Positions 22,014-34,061 of a stretch of 64,000 bases of DNA are shown here, piece after piece. This DNA comes from Allomuricauda sp. F6463D (GTDB lineage: Bacteria; Bacteroidota; Bacteroidia; Flavobacteriales; Flavobacteriaceae), in NCBI RefSeq assembly GCF_023015965.1, contig NZ_JALKAN010000001.1, positions 1,820,160 through 1,884,159 of the forward strand, written 5' to 3'. The translations under genes and the position numbers were made by a program. The number at the start of each line of letters is the position of its first letter. Position 1 is the stretch's first letter. The notes under the pieces were generated by a model that saw nothing but the letters and a program-made list of their open reading frames with translations, did not search any database and was not told the DNA's origin.

Positions 22014-22643
22014 TTATTTCTTTAGGTTCGATTCAATTCCTTCCAAAGCACTTTCGGTCAAGACTAAACTCGTTGCATTAACGATTTTGTAAGTGTTTAA
22101 TTCTGAGCCTGTTATGACTTCGGAGCGTTCCAAATTACGCGACGACAAATATACGTTATTATTTGAATCGCCCAACACAATAAGGGACTTTTTATTTTCT
22201 ATTCCCAAGGAAGACAAGAAATTAACAAAGTCCTTTGTCTTTGGTGCTTCAAAACTAAAGTCTTCCACAACAACCAAAGCTTTTTCTTTGGACTTTAAGC
22301 TCAAGGCAGATTTTCTTGCCAATCGCTTCATATTCTTGTTCAATTTCTGGGTATAATCCTTTGGCCTAGGACCAAAAATTCTACCACCTCCTCTAAATAC
22401 AGGTGATTTTATACTACCTGCTCTTGCAGTACCTGTACCTTTTTGTTTTTTAATTTTTCTGGTACTACCAGTTATCTCAGCTCTTTCTTTGGCTTTGTGC
22501 GTTCCCTGTCTTTGATGGGCCAAGTACTGCTTAACATCCAAATAAATAGCGTGCTCATTAGGCTCTATGGCGAAAACATCGCTAGAAAGGTCTACCTTTC
22601 TACCCGTTTCTTTTCCTTTGATATCTAAAACTGCAACCTTCAT
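22014..22643 (-). CDS. rplD: ribosomal protein L4
   Basis: A 209-residue 50S protein whose extended loop lines the exit tunnel ([21 protein letters not shown] region followed by [12 protein letters not shown]). Its ATG overlaps the rplC stop by one base (TAATG), implying translational coupling. L4 represses the S10 operon in E. coli, which makes the structured gap just upstream of rplC worth noting. Confidence 0.98.
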   Translation of the reverse strand: MKVAVLDIKGKETGRKVDLSSDVFAIEPNEHAIYLDVKQYLAHQRQGTHKAKERAEITGSTRKIKKQKGTGTARAGSIKSPVFRGGGRIFGPRPKDYTQKLNKNMKRLARKSALSLKSKEKALVVVEDFSFEAPKTKDFVNFLSSLGIENKKSLIVLGDSNNNVYLSSRNLERSEVITGSELNTYKIVNATSLVLTESALEGIESNLKK

Positions 22644-23260
22644 TACTTCTCAATTGTTACGTAAGCATTCTTATGACCTGGAACACATCCTTTAACTACT
22701 AAAAGGTTTTTCTCAGGAACCACTTTCAATACTCTCAAGTTTTGAACTGTCACTCTTTCACCGCCCATTCTACCGGCCATACGCATACCTTTCACAACTT
22801 TTGAAGGGTAAGATGCTGCACCAATGGAACCAGGGGCTCTCAATCTATTGTGCTGACCATGGGTCGCTTGTCCGACTCCAGCGAATCCATGACGCTTTAC
22901 AACACCCTGGAATCCCTTTCCTTTTGATGTCCCAATGACATCAACAAATTCTCCTTCTACAAAAAGGTCAACACCTACGGTGTCACCTAATTTGAAATCT
23001 CCTTCAAACCCTTGGAACTCGATGACTTTTTTCTTCGGAGAAGCACCTGCTTTTTTGTAATGACCTGATTCGGCCTTATTAGCACGTTTTTCTGCCTTGT
23101 CATCGAAACCTAGCTGAAGGGCACTGTACCCGTCGACCTCTTCGGTTCTGACTTGGGTAACCACGCATGGCCCAGCTTCCAACACGGTACATGGAATATT
23201 CTTTCCATTCTCGTCGAAAATGCTGGTCATACCGATTTTCTTACCTATTAACCCAGACAT
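22643..23260 (-). CDS. rplC: ribosomal protein L3
   Basis: A 205-residue 50S protein. [20 protein letters not shown] and the central-extension signature [20 protein letters not shown] are diagnostic. It is preceded by an unusually long 164-nt gap for this tightly packed block. Confidence 0.98.
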   Translation of the reverse strand: MSGLIGKKIGMTSIFDENGKNIPCTVLEAGPCVVTQVRTEEVDGYSALQLGFDDKAEKRANKAESGHYKKAGASPKKKVIEFQGFEGDFKLGDTVGVDLFVEGEFVDVIGTSKGKGFQGVVKRHGFAGVGQATHGQHNRLRAPGSIGAASYPSKVVKGMRMAGRMGGERVTVQNLRVLKVVPEKNLLVVKGCVPGHKNAYVTIEK

Positions 23261-23424
23261 ATTTAATTAATTAACTATTAGTTACTCTTTAAAACTCCTG
23301 CCAATTTTTTGGCAAAAAAAGTGGGTCTAGAAAATATTCTGTTCTGACCCAGATTTTTTTCTTTCTCCGTTTTTCCCGAACCATCGTTCGAGACATGTTG
23401 CTCCCACCTAGGGCAGAAACATCA
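23261..23424 (-). promoter_or_regulatory. structured intergenic leader before rplC
   Basis: This 164-nt gap between rpsJ and rplC is the longest inside the str-S10-spc block, where most gaps are under 25 nt. It contains an inverted repeat at 23322-23351: TGGGTC-(T)-AG pairs with CTGACCCA, eight pairs with one bulged base and a loop of about 13 nt. A second short repeat lies at 23300-23313 (GCCAA-TTTT-TTGGC). Neither is followed by a U-tract on the minus strand, so they do not look like terminators. A leader for autoregulation by an S10-operon protein, or an internal promoter, is the inference. Confidence 0.35.
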
Positions 23425-23730
23425 TCAGACCTTTATCTCTACCTCAACTCCACTAGGAAGCTCAAGCTTCATAAGGGCGTCGATAGTTTTTGATGAAGAA
23501 CTGTAAATATCCAACAACCTCTTATAAGAACTCAATTGGAACTGCTCTCTAGATTTTTTGTTCACGTGAGGTGAACGCAAAACCGTAAATATTTTTTTGC
23601 GTGTTGGCAATGGAATTGGTCCAGTCACCACAGCACCTGTTGTTTTTACTGTCTTCACGATCTTCTCAGCAGATTTGTCCACTAAATTGTGATCGTAAGA
23701 TTTCAATTTTATTCTAATTTTTTGACTCAT
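23425..23730 (-). CDS. rpsJ: ribosomal protein S10
   Basis: A 101-residue 30S protein with [21 protein letters not shown] and the signature [30 protein letters not shown] split across the middle. S10 also acts as NusE in antitermination. It starts 11 nt after the fusA stop; tuf, common at this spot in other bacteria, is absent. Confidence 0.98.
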   Translation of the reverse strand: MSQKIRIKLKSYDHNLVDKSAEKIVKTVKTTGAVVTGPIPLPTRKKIFTVLRSPHVNKKSREQFQLSSYKRLLDIYSSSSKTIDALMKLELPSGVEVEIKV

Positions 23731-23741
23731 CTTGCTGAAAA

Positions 23742-25868
<2,127 letters not shown>

Positions 25869-25876
25869 TGTCTTGA

Positions 25877-26353
25877 TTAGAATCTAAAGTGCGAGAATGC
25901 TTTATTGGCCTCAGCCATTTTATGTGTATCAACTCTTTTCTTAACTGCAGCACCTTCTTCTTTTGCTGCCGCCAAGACTTCCGCAGCCAATTTCTGCGCC
26001 ATTGATTTCTCATTACGCTTTCTTGAAAAGCTGATCAACCATTTCATGGCAGTGGAAATTTTCCTGTCTGGACGAATCTGCATTGGAATCTGAAATGTTG
26101 CACCACCCACTCTTCTACTACGAACCTCCACGTGTGGCATAACATTGGAAAGAGCATCTTTCCATAACTCCAATCCTGTTTTTTCTTCGTCGGTGTTTTT
26201 TTCATCAACGATTTCAATTGCATCATAGAAAATCTTAAACGCAACTGATTTTTTACCGTCCCACATCATCATGTTTACAAAACGTGTAACAAGTTGATCG
26301 TTAAACTTTGGATCCGGTAATAAAGGTCTCTTTTTTGCCTGCTTTTTTCTCAT
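25877..26353 (-). CDS. rpsG: ribosomal protein S7
   Basis: A 158-residue 30S head assembly protein with [20 protein letters not shown] at the start and [16 protein letters not shown] in the middle. It follows rpsL by 19 nt. In E. coli S7 represses the str operon at the rpsL-rpsG junction; the gap here is too short for a large structure. Confidence 0.98.
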   Translation of the reverse strand: MRKKQAKKRPLLPDPKFNDQLVTRFVNMMMWDGKKSVAFKIFYDAIEIVDEKNTDEEKTGLELWKDALSNVMPHVEVRSRRVGGATFQIPMQIRPDRKISTAMKWLISFSRKRNEKSMAQKLAAEVLAAAKEEGAAVKKRVDTHKMAEANKAFSHFRF

Positions 26354-26372
26354 CGCTTCTTCTTAAAAATGA

Positions 26373-26747
26373 TTAATTTTTAGGACGCTTTGCACCATAC
26401 TTAGATCGTCGTTGCGTTCTTCCCGCAACACCTGCGGTATCCAATGCACCACGAACGATGTGATATCGCACACCAGGCAAATCCTTTACTCTTCCGCCCC
26501 TAACCAATACTATCGAGTGTTCTTGGAGGTTGTGTCCTTCACCAGGGATGTATGCATTCACCTCTTTACCATTGGTCAACCTTACCCTTGCTACTTTACG
26601 CATTGCAGAGTTTGGCTTTTTAGGTGTAGTAGTGTAAACACGTGTACAAACCCCTCGTCTTTGAGGACACGAATCCAAAGCAGCCGATTTACTCTTCTTG
26701 GTCATCGTGGCCCTTCCTTTTCGTACTAATTGTGAAATTGTTGGCAT
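26373..26747 (-). CDS. rpsL: ribosomal protein S12
   Basis: A 124-residue decoding-centre protein and first gene of the ribosomal block. The loops TTPKKPNSA and [13 protein letters not shown] carry Lys43 and Lys88, the residues mutated in streptomycin-resistant strains, so both sites are wild type here. A consensus promoter lies 44-73 nt upstream. Confidence 0.98.
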   Translation of the reverse strand: MPTISQLVRKGRATMTKKSKSAALDSCPQRRGVCTRVYTTTPKKPNSAMRKVARVRLTNGKEVNAYIPGEGHNLQEHSIVLVRGGRVKDLPGVRYHIVRGALDTAGVAGRTQRRSKYGAKRPKN

Positions 26748-26772
26748 TAAATTTCTTTTAAAAACTAAATAA

Positions 26773-26787
26773 CCCTCTTTTTGAGGG
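26773..26787 (-). promoter_or_regulatory. hairpin at the predicted 5' end of the rpsL transcript
   Basis: CCCTC-AAAAA-GAGGG on the minus strand, a five-pair stem ending 4 nt from the -7 box. From the promoter spacing the transcript should start at about 26785-26787, so the hairpin would be its very first nucleotides. It has no strong U-tract. Confidence 0.4.
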
Positions 26788-26790
26788 CTG

Positions 26791-26820
26791 CAAATGTAAT
26801 GATATTTCCCAATAATTCAA
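26791..26820 (-). promoter_or_regulatory. promoter of the ribosomal protein block
   Basis: On the minus strand TTG (26820-26818), a 19-nt spacer and TACATTTG (26798-26791) match the Bacteroidota consensus TTG-N19-TAnnTTTG at every fixed position. It is correctly oriented 44 nt before the rpsL start. Confidence 0.8.
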
Positions 26821-27266
26821 ACCCTAATTAATTTAATTTAAAGGAAGAACAAAAAAAGTTTGAACACGCACCATAAAACAACCTTCTCAACCAAGAAATC
26901 ATTCACACCTTATTTAATTACAACAGAACAAAACATCAAAATTATACCTTAATATATATACAAACTCAAAAATGACCCCACAATATCTTTTTTCCGCAGT
27001 CACCACAATATCTAGATAAAGTTGGAATCTGAATCAAAATAAAAAGGAAAAATAAAACCCATTAACTCGCCGTGAATAGTGATAGCGTATAGGAAGTTGC
27101 ATAAAAAACAATTCCGCCCCCATAAAATTACATATATGATAATGCATTTTCACAATGTTACAAATCCAACATTTTCGTAACATTTCTTAAAGATTTTATA
27201 AAATTAGTTTGGATTATTAACATGAAATTGTGATTTTAGCAACTAGCTAATTCAAATAATTTAACA
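26821..27266. other. AT-rich intergenic region between rpsL and the SusC gene
   Basis: The gap between the divergent rpsL and SusC genes (26748-27266) holds the rpsL promoter at one end. The remaining 446 nt are AT-rich, with no frame, RNA gene or repeat I can support. Near the SusC start, TTG at 27209-27211 is followed after 19 nt by TGATTTTA (27231-27238), which misses two fixed positions of TAnnTTTG. It is only a weak promoter candidate. Confidence 0.5.
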
Positions 27267-30200
27267 ATGAGAACAAAACTTAATGGATTGTTAACGCTAT
27301 TATTGGCGTTTGTTGTGCATATATCCTATGCACAAGACAAGACGATTACAGGTACTGTTTCGGATGCTGATGGGCTTCCGTTACCTGGAGTCAACATTGT
27401 CGTTGAAGGGACCATGACCGGTACCCAAACAGATTTCGATGGAAATTATGCCATCAGTGCAAGTGAAGGGCAAACATTGCTATTCACTTATATTGGACAA
27501 AAACCTTCTACAAGGATTGTCGGTGCTGCCAGCGTAATTAATGTTCAAATGGAGGCGGACACCCAAGCCCTTGAAGAGGTGATTGTTACCGCACAAGGTA
27601 TCAAACGTGAAAAGAAAGCCTTGGGATACGCAGTTTCATCTGTTGGTGAAGAGGACTTGGAACAGCGCGCCGATGGCGATGTTGCCCGGGTACTTTCCGG
27701 TAAAGCCTCAGGGGTAAACATTACTGCTGCAGGTGGTATGTCAGGTTCTGGTACAAACGTCGTAATTAGAGGTTTAAGCTCCTTTAGTGGAAGTAACCAA
27801 GCACTTTTTGTAGTGGATGGTGTTCCTTTTAGTAGCGACACCAACGCCCAAGGTAACTTCTTGGATGGTAATACAGGTTCTTCCAGATTCTTGGATTTGG
27901 ATCCGAACAACATTGCCAGCGTGGAAGTACTGAAAGGTTTGGCAGCTGCCACACTATATGGTACACAAGGTAAGAATGGTGTAATCTTGATTACTACCAA
28001 AGCCGGTTCCGGTGGAGGTGGTGCCAAAAAAACAGAGATTACGGTAAACCAATCGTACTTTGTTAATGAAATGGCCTCCTTACCAGATTTCCAAGATGAG
28101 TATGGTGGTGGTTTTGACCAGTCTTTTGGATGGTTCTACAGTAACTGGGGACCCTCCTTTAATAAAGAAGGAGTTGCCGGTTGGGGAAATCAGCCTGCTA
28201 TCGACGATAACGGCACCCTTGCACACCCTTATTCAACTACTGCAATTGCAGCAACTAGGGATGCTTTTCCAGAACTTCAAAGTGCAAGATATGACTGGAA
28301 GCCATATGACAGTGTTGAAGACTTCTTTAGCCCTGGCGGTGTAAGCAACACATCCATCAACATTAACGGTGGAACCCAGGATGGCACAACATCATTCAAT
28401 GTTAACCTAGGTTACTTGAACGATGAAAGTTTTGTTCCCGGTAACGATTTACAGCGTTTTAACATCTCTGTTGGAGGTAGAACGCAGCTTACCAATAAAT
28501 TTACCATTAGCGCTGCTATGAACTATTCAAGAACCGACTATCGTACACCTCCCATTGCGGCGAGTAGAGGTAATGGAACGCTAGGCTTTTCTACATTTGC
28601 TGCCGTTTTCTTTACACCTAGAAACGTGGATTTGATGGGGCTACCTTTCGAAAACCCCATAGATGGATCTAGTGTGTACTATAGAAATGGTAATGATATT
28701 TTGAACCCGAGATGGACTGTAGCGAATGCGCAAAACTCCCAGTTGACCAATAGGTTCTTCTGGAATGCTGCCGCTACTTATGCATTAAACGACAACTTGG
28801 ATCTAACCTATAGAGCCGGTATGGATTTCTATACTGAAAGAAACACTCAATATTCAAATAAAGGTGGTGTTACTTTCAACGATGCAATTTTTGGTTTCTT
28901 GAACACTTATGATAACAATAATACGATTTGGGATCATTATGTGGCACTTAATGGAAACTACGACCTTTCTGAAAAATTAGGCATGACCTTTACTGCAGGT
29001 GCAACAACAAGGTCTACCACATTCGATCAGCAAGGTGTTGCCAGTACGGGACAATTGGTTTATGGAGTGGTACGTCACTTTAACTATTCCAACCAATTAC
29101 CTATCCAATACTCGGAAAGAAGAAATATCGCGGGTGTTTTAGGACAGGTAACTTTAGATTACGACAACATGTTGTTCTTAACAGGTTCTACAAGGACTGA
29201 CTGGGTTTCTAACTTGATCACAGAGAACAACAGTAAAACATATCCCAGTGGAAGTATATCTTTCTTGCCAACGGCCGCTTTTCCAGAATTGCAGTCACAA
29301 GGAGGTCTAAACTTTTTAAAGTTAAGAGCTGGTATTGGATCTTCCGCAACATTCCCAACAGCTTACCCAACAGTAGGTATTGTTGAGCAGAACACACAAG
29401 TCTTTGGTGAAGGTGGTGAAATTACCACAAACCAAGTTGCTAACTTTAAGGCAAATCCAGACTTGAAGCCTGAGCTATTATCTGAATTCGAATTAGGTTT
29501 TGAATCAAGATTTTTCAATAGCAGAGTTTCTTTGGATTTCACCTATTTTGACCGTACAACAACAGACTTGATCGTACGTGAGCCTCTATCGCCATCAACA
29601 GGATTCACATTCACTCAGAGTAATGTTGGTAAGATTGAAGGTGACGGTATCGAAGTTGATGCCTCCGTGGATTGGTTCAGAAGTGATTCTCCAGATGGAT
29701 TTAACTGGAACACTAGAGCAAATTTCTCTACGTATAAGCCAGTAGTTACTGAGCAAGAGCAAGACATCATTATCTATGCAGGTAGTTCTACTTTGTTTGT
29801 AGGTGGTAACGCCGCTATCGAAGGCAAACCTCTTGGATCTATGGTAGGTACAGCTGTTGGTAGAGATGCAGACGGCAATCTATTGGTTAACGATGCAGGT
29901 GATTACGTAATTGTTGAACAAGATTTAGATGGTAACGTTCCAGTAATAGGTGATCCAAACCCAGATTATGTAATGAACATCATCAACACGATGTCTTATA
30001 AAAACTGGAACTTTGGTTTCCAATTGAGCCACACTAAAGGTGGGGACATTATGTCAAGTACAGTTGCAACCCTTCTTGGTCGTGGTTTGATTACCGAGAC
30101 TTTGAACAGGGAGAACACATACATATTGCCAGGTGTATTGCAAAGTACAGGTGAAGTGAACAACAAGCAGACAAACAATGCGTCTTACTATTTCGACAAC

Positions 30201-30491
30201 GTTTTGTTCGGTCCTGCCGAGCTTAAGGTTTATGATGCGTCTGTACTTAGATTGCAAGAGGTCTCTTTGGGTTATTCCTTCCCAAAAAAGTTCTTGGACA
30301 AAACTCCATTTGGAACTTTGACCATCACTGCGCAAGGATTCAACCTTTGGTATGATGCTTATAACATGCCCGCTGGAGCTAACTTTGACCCTAACGTTCA
30401 AGGTGCAGGAATCGGTAATGCTCAAGGGTTCGATTTTATCAACGGACCAAGTGCTAGGAAATACGGTTTGAGCGTCAAAGCATCGTTTTAA
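27267..30491 (+). CDS. SusC/RagA family TonB-linked outer-membrane transporter
   Basis: A 1074-residue outer-membrane barrel. A signal peptide ending SYAQ is followed by a carboxypeptidase-regulatory-like domain (about residues 25-100, GTVSDADGLPLPGVNIVVEGT), the SusC hallmark ALEEVIVTAQGIKREKKALGY, a plug domain (about 120-250, VIRGLSSFSGSNQALFVVDG) and a 22-strand barrel ending in phenylalanine. With the next gene it forms a SusCD pair that imports bulky nutrients using TonB energy. The substrate cannot be inferred, since no degradative enzyme lies nearby. Confidence 0.95.
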   Translation: MRTKLNGLLTLLLAFVVHISYAQDKTITGTVSDADGLPLPGVNIVVEGTMTGTQTDFDGNYAISASEGQTLLFTYIGQKPSTRIVGAASVINVQMEADTQALEEVIVTAQGIKREKKALGYAVSSVGEEDLEQRADGDVARVLSGKASGVNITAAGGMSGSGTNVVIRGLSSFSGSNQALFVVDGVPFSSDTNAQGNFLDGNTGSSRFLDLDPNNIASVEVLKGLAAATLYGTQGKNGVILITTKAGSGGGGAKKTEITVNQSYFVNEMASLPDFQDEYGGGFDQSFGWFYSNWGPSFNKEGVAGWGNQPAIDDNGTLAHPYSTTAIAATRDAFPELQSARYDWKPYDSVEDFFSPGGVSNTSININGGTQDGTTSFNVNLGYLNDESFVPGNDLQRFNISVGGRTQLTNKFTISAAMNYSRTDYRTPPIAASRGNGTLGFSTFAAVFFTPRNVDLMGLPFENPIDGSSVYYRNGNDILNPRWTVANAQNSQLTNRFFWNAAATYALNDNLDLTYRAGMDFYTERNTQYSNKGGVTFNDAIFGFLNTYDNNNTIWDHYVALNGNYDLSEKLGMTFTAGATTRSTTFDQQGVASTGQLVYGVVRHFNYSNQLPIQYSERRNIAGVLGQVTLDYDNMLFLTGSTRTDWVSNLITENNSKTYPSGSISFLPTAAFPELQSQGGLNFLKLRAGIGSSATFPTAYPTVGIVEQNTQVFGEGGEITTNQVANFKANPDLKPELLSEFELGFESRFFNSRVSLDFTYFDRTTTDLIVREPLSPSTGFTFTQSNVGKIEGDGIEVDASVDWFRSDSPDGFNWNTRANFSTYKPVVTEQEQDIIIYAGSSTLFVGGNAAIEGKPLGSMVGTAVGRDADGNLLVNDAGDYVIVEQDLDGNVPVIGDPNPDYVMNIINTMSYKNWNFGFQLSHTKGGDIMSSTVATLLGRGLITETLNRENTYILPGVLQSTGEVNNKQTNNASYYFDNVLFGPAELKVYDASVLRLQEVSLGYSFPKKFLDKTPFGTLTITAQGFNLWYDAYNMPAGANFDPNVQGAGIGNAQGFDFINGPSARKYGLSVKASF

Positions 30492-30513
30492 ATAAAAAAA
30501 TAGCTAAAATATT

Positions 30514-32238
30514 ATGAAAAAAATAGGTAAATATATAACCGTTGTCTTTCTACTAGCAGGATTATTAAATTCTTGTGAGACAACCGATTTGGATCTCCTA
30601 GTGAGTCCCAACGACCTTGCTGCCGACCAGGCAGACCCTGCATTGCTACTGAACTCGATTCAGCTTGCATATGCCGGCAACATGTACGATTTAAGTATCT
30701 TGGGAGGTGAATTAACCAGGATTGAATACATGAGCGGAAGAAACTACTTTAACAACTACCCTGGTAACGTCCTGGACGATGTCTGGGAAAGAACATACAG
30801 TAGTGGCTGGGGAGCTGATGAAGTGTATTCTTCGGATTATGATTTGGGTATTTTCACCAATGTTCAACGTTTGGAGGACGTAAATGCTACCAGTGATGTG
30901 GATTATTCATTCCATATTGCGGTAGGTAAAACCATTCAGGCACATATGCTTATGCTGCTTACCGATTATATTGGTGAGGCCGTGTATTCCGAAGCCGGTG
31001 ACCCAGACCAATTCCCTGCTCCTTTAATGGACGATGGCGCTTCTGTATATGCAAGTGCATTGGCTTTATTGGACGAAGCGGAAAGTTTGTTAGCTACAAA
31101 CCCTGGTACGGTTGGAGCTACGGATTTCTTTTACGATGGAGATACTTCTTTATGGATTAAAGCAGTAAACTCCATTAGGCTGAAAGCGTATATTACTACA
31201 GGCAACACAGCTGCTTTTGATGCTGTAATTGCAGAGAACAATTATATTGATGAAGCTGAGGAAGATTTCCAATTTAATTACGGAAGCCGTGATTTGCAAC
31301 CCGATACACGTCACCCTGATTACGCCGATGATTATACCCCAAGTGGTGCCGACCTTTACCGCTCCCTTTGGTTGATGGAGTATATGCAAAATGTCGATGA
31401 TCCTAGGATCCGTTACTATTTTTATCGTCAGGTTGGTGAAACTCCCGGAGCACCTGGGGTTGATCCGAATGAGGAAACCTTGGCCTGTTCATTGGCCGTA
31501 CCACCATTACACTATCAAACAGGTGACTGGGCATACTGCAGCCTACCGAACGGTTATTGGGGTAGACAACACGGTAACAACGAAGGTAACCCACCAGATG
31601 GATTCAATAAAACTGCAATTGGGGTTTACCCAGCAGGTGGTAAATTTGACGATAGTGATTTTGCTGTGGATGACGAAGATCCTGCCTATGATCCTACAGT
31701 TGGTTTGGGCAAAGGTGGTGGTGGAGCCGGACTCCAACCAATCATCCTTTCTTCGTATGTAGATTTTTGGAGAGCTGACAACGCCATAGCCAAAGGGGAA
31801 CCTGATGCTGTAGTGGCTGATTTATTCGAGTCTGCTTTAATCAAATCCATGGCTAAAGTACGTCCATACGCTTCCTTGGACCCAACTGCTGACTTGAGCT
31901 TTGCGCCAACAGATGCACAAGTGACCACTTGGATTGACGAGATTATAACTGATTTCTTGGCAGCTACTGGAGATGATCAAATGAACATTTTTGCAGATCA
32001 GTATTTTGTGACATTGTACGGTGGTTCTATTGAAGCGTACAACTATTACAGAAAAACAGGATATCCAACAAACTTGGCTCCTAACTGGGAAGCTAATCCA
32101 GGACCGTTCCCAAGAACCTTCCTTTACCCTCAAACTGAGGTGATCACAAATCCGAATTTAACACAAAAAACGGATATGACAGGACAGGTTTTCTGGGATA
32201 CCAATCCAGCATCACCAGCATTCCCAGCAGCTCAATAA
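30514..32238 (+). CDS. SusD/RagB family nutrient-binding lipoprotein
   Basis: A 574-residue surface lipoprotein, 22 nt after the SusC gene. The signal peptide ends in the lipobox LLNSC with Cys21 as lipidated residue. The body is of the SusD type, with the early segment DPALLLNSIQLAYAG and the YNYYRKTGYP and RTFLYPQTE pieces near the C terminus that are typical of the nutrient-binding subgroup. It should form the lid over the SusC barrel. The acidic composition suits a surface-exposed marine protein. Confidence 0.93.
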   Translation: MKKIGKYITVVFLLAGLLNSCETTDLDLLVSPNDLAADQADPALLLNSIQLAYAGNMYDLSILGGELTRIEYMSGRNYFNNYPGNVLDDVWERTYSSGWGADEVYSSDYDLGIFTNVQRLEDVNATSDVDYSFHIAVGKTIQAHMLMLLTDYIGEAVYSEAGDPDQFPAPLMDDGASVYASALALLDEAESLLATNPGTVGATDFFYDGDTSLWIKAVNSIRLKAYITTGNTAAFDAVIAENNYIDEAEEDFQFNYGSRDLQPDTRHPDYADDYTPSGADLYRSLWLMEYMQNVDDPRIRYYFYRQVGETPGAPGVDPNEETLACSLAVPPLHYQTGDWAYCSLPNGYWGRQHGNNEGNPPDGFNKTAIGVYPAGGKFDDSDFAVDDEDPAYDPTVGLGKGGGGAGLQPIILSSYVDFWRADNAIAKGEPDAVVADLFESALIKSMAKVRPYASLDPTADLSFAPTDAQVTTWIDEIITDFLAATGDDQMNIFADQYFVTLYGGSIEAYNYYRKTGYPTNLAPNWEANPGPFPRTFLYPQTEVITNPNLTQKTDMTGQVFWDTNPASPAFPAAQ

Positions 32239-32257
32239 CATTAAAAAATTGAAAATT

Positions 32258-33142
32258 ATGAAAATAATAAATAAATCACTTTCAGTTGCAGCATTAGCGC
32301 TATTAGGACTCACATTCAACTCCTGTGATGATGGCGATACTGTGATTGATGAAGTATTTGCAAATACCACCAGTGGTATTGTGCTAAGAACAGTGAATGT
32401 GGAATCAGACGAATTGCCTATAGGTCAATCTGACTCCTACTTTGCTGTTGAATTGGAAATGCAGGACGAAGAGGATGGCGCCTTGGTAGAAAGTTTAGAT
32501 GTGTTTGTTTCCTTCAGTGACCGTACAGTTGAAGAAGGAGAAACTGATTATAGCGCATCAGAAGTTCAGGTAGCTACCATTTCAAGTTCTGAATTTACAA
32601 CTGGACAATATGGGTTTCCAAGAACCACCTATTCCATTACGTTACCAGAAATGTTGAGTGCACTTTCTTTATCAGAGACCAATGTAGATGGGGGCGATAA
32701 TTTTTCTATCCGTTTTGCAGCTAATATGACTGATGGAAGAACATTCTCAAATGGCCAAAATACGGATACCTCTACAGGATCATTCTTTGCATCTCCGTTT
32801 CAGTACAATGCAGCAGTTGTTTGTCCACCGACTACTCCAACAGCTGGGGAATGGACAATTGATATGCAAGATGCCTATGGAGATGGTTGGAATGGAGCTT
32901 CAGTAGCTATTACCATTGATGGTGAAGAAACCAGCTATACCATCGACGATGGGGCTTCTGTTTCAGCAACTTTCGACGTTCCTGATGGAACTGAGGTAAT
33001 TTCCATTAAATTTGTATCAGGAGATTGGGATTCAGAAGTGACATTTCAAGTTACATCCGCTAATGGCGATACCATATTGGACCTAGGTCCAAGTCCAACT
33101 GCTGAAGTTGAATTACTCAACTACTGCTTGGACAACTTATAA
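32258..33142 (+). CDS. lipoprotein with DAYGDGWNG domain, SusCD partner
   Basis: A 294-residue lipoprotein, third gene of the SusCD unit. The ATG at 32258 (MKIINKSLS) is preferred to a TTG at 32249. The signal peptide ends in FNSC with Cys26. Residues about 30-185 are an acidic region I do not recognise. Residues about 195-275 form a beta-rich domain with DAYGDGWNGASV, a motif seen in secreted Flavobacteriia proteins. Position suggests a surface binding protein helping the SusCD complex. No catalytic motif is visible, so the function is inferred from context only. Confidence 0.75.
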   Translation: MKIINKSLSVAALALLGLTFNSCDDGDTVIDEVFANTTSGIVLRTVNVESDELPIGQSDSYFAVELEMQDEEDGALVESLDVFVSFSDRTVEEGETDYSASEVQVATISSSEFTTGQYGFPRTTYSITLPEMLSALSLSETNVDGGDNFSIRFAANMTDGRTFSNGQNTDTSTGSFFASPFQYNAAVVCPPTTPTAGEWTIDMQDAYGDGWNGASVAITIDGEETSYTIDDGASVSATFDVPDGTEVISIKFVSGDWDSEVTFQVTSANGDTILDLGPSPTAEVELLNYCLDNL

Positions 33143-33167
33143 TGGACAAGTGAAGATTATAACATTA

Positions 33168-33198
33168 AAAAGCCTGGAAAAATCCAGGCTTTTTTTTT
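33168..33198 (+). terminator. rho-independent terminator of the SusCD operon
   Basis: AGCCTGG, a six-base loop and CCAGGCT are followed by a run of eight or more T. It lies 28 nt after the lipoprotein stop and closes the three-gene unit. Confidence 0.95.
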
Positions 33199-33277
33199 CA
33201 CTTTTAGTTAGGCAAAACCCTATCTTTTTTCTTATATTATACCCTATTATTTTAGTTTACTCTTTAACATCAATCAC

Positions 33278-34030
33278 ATGAAAAAAAATTTTGCACCCTT
33301 ACTAATTCTTTTTACAGCACATACATTATCAGCACAATACGCTGGGCAAGTTGCATCTGGCAGTTCATACAACGCTGCATCCTCCGCTATGGTCTCAAGC
33401 GTAATTGGAGATATGGACAATCAATATGATCGGTTGTCCAAGCAAACCGGGATAGATCAGTTCTCAGGATCTCCTTATACCAACGACGGTTTTAAACAAG
33501 CTCCAGTTTTTTACAATGATGAAAGCATGGGCAACTTCTATTACAGATATAATGCTTACAACGAAGAAATTGAACTTAAAAAGACCGCTTTACCTGAAGA
33601 AAAAGTAAGTGCGCTAACAAAAGATAAGGCCATTAAAGTGATGGCCCAAGGTAAACCTATGGGGTTTGCCACTTTTATAGATAGCAAAGGAAATACCTTA
33701 AATGGTTACTTAACCACCGTTTTCGACGGTGAAAATTATGACCTCTTTAAAAGGGTCAATGTTAAATTTACCGAAGGACAAAAAGCCCAAAACTCTTTTG
33801 TTAAAGCCGTGCCTAACAGGTTTACACATTTTATAGAATATTATTATCAGGAAAAAGGGGTTAATAGAATCGATGAGGTTCCTTTGAAAACCAATAAAAT
33901 GATCAAATTATTCAAAGAACCCTTAAAGTCAACAATCAAAACTTACATAAAAGACAATAATTTAGACCTTAAAAACGAAGCAGATCTCATAAAAACCTTT
34001 GAATTTTTAAATGAGAAAAAGCAGGGTTAA
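33278..34030 (+). CDS. hypothetical secreted protein
   Basis: A 250-residue protein with a clean Sec signal peptide (MKKNFAPLLILFTAHTLSAQ). The mature part begins with a small-residue stretch and then a mixed, lysine-rich sequence with YNAYNEEIELKK and a region resembling a beta-sheet repeat (TTVFDGENYDLFKRVNVKF). I do not recognise a family. It is 31 nt upstream of the arylsulfotransferase-type lipoprotein on the same strand, so both are probably one transcript independent of the SusCD operon. Confidence 0.7.
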   Translation: MKKNFAPLLILFTAHTLSAQYAGQVASGSSYNAASSAMVSSVIGDMDNQYDRLSKQTGIDQFSGSPYTNDGFKQAPVFYNDESMGNFYYRYNAYNEEIELKKTALPEEKVSALTKDKAIKVMAQGKPMGFATFIDSKGNTLNGYLTTVFDGENYDLFKRVNVKFTEGQKAQNSFVKAVPNRFTHFIEYYYQEKGVNRIDEVPLKTNKMIKLFKEPLKSTIKTYIKDNNLDLKNEADLIKTFEFLNEKKQG

Positions 34031-34061
34031 AAATAACACCCAAGTACTATCATAAATACAA

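Noticed and set aside
23300-23313. A terminator between rpsJ and rplC
   Set aside because: The small hairpin is followed by no U-tract in the direction of transcription; the T-run lies on the other side.
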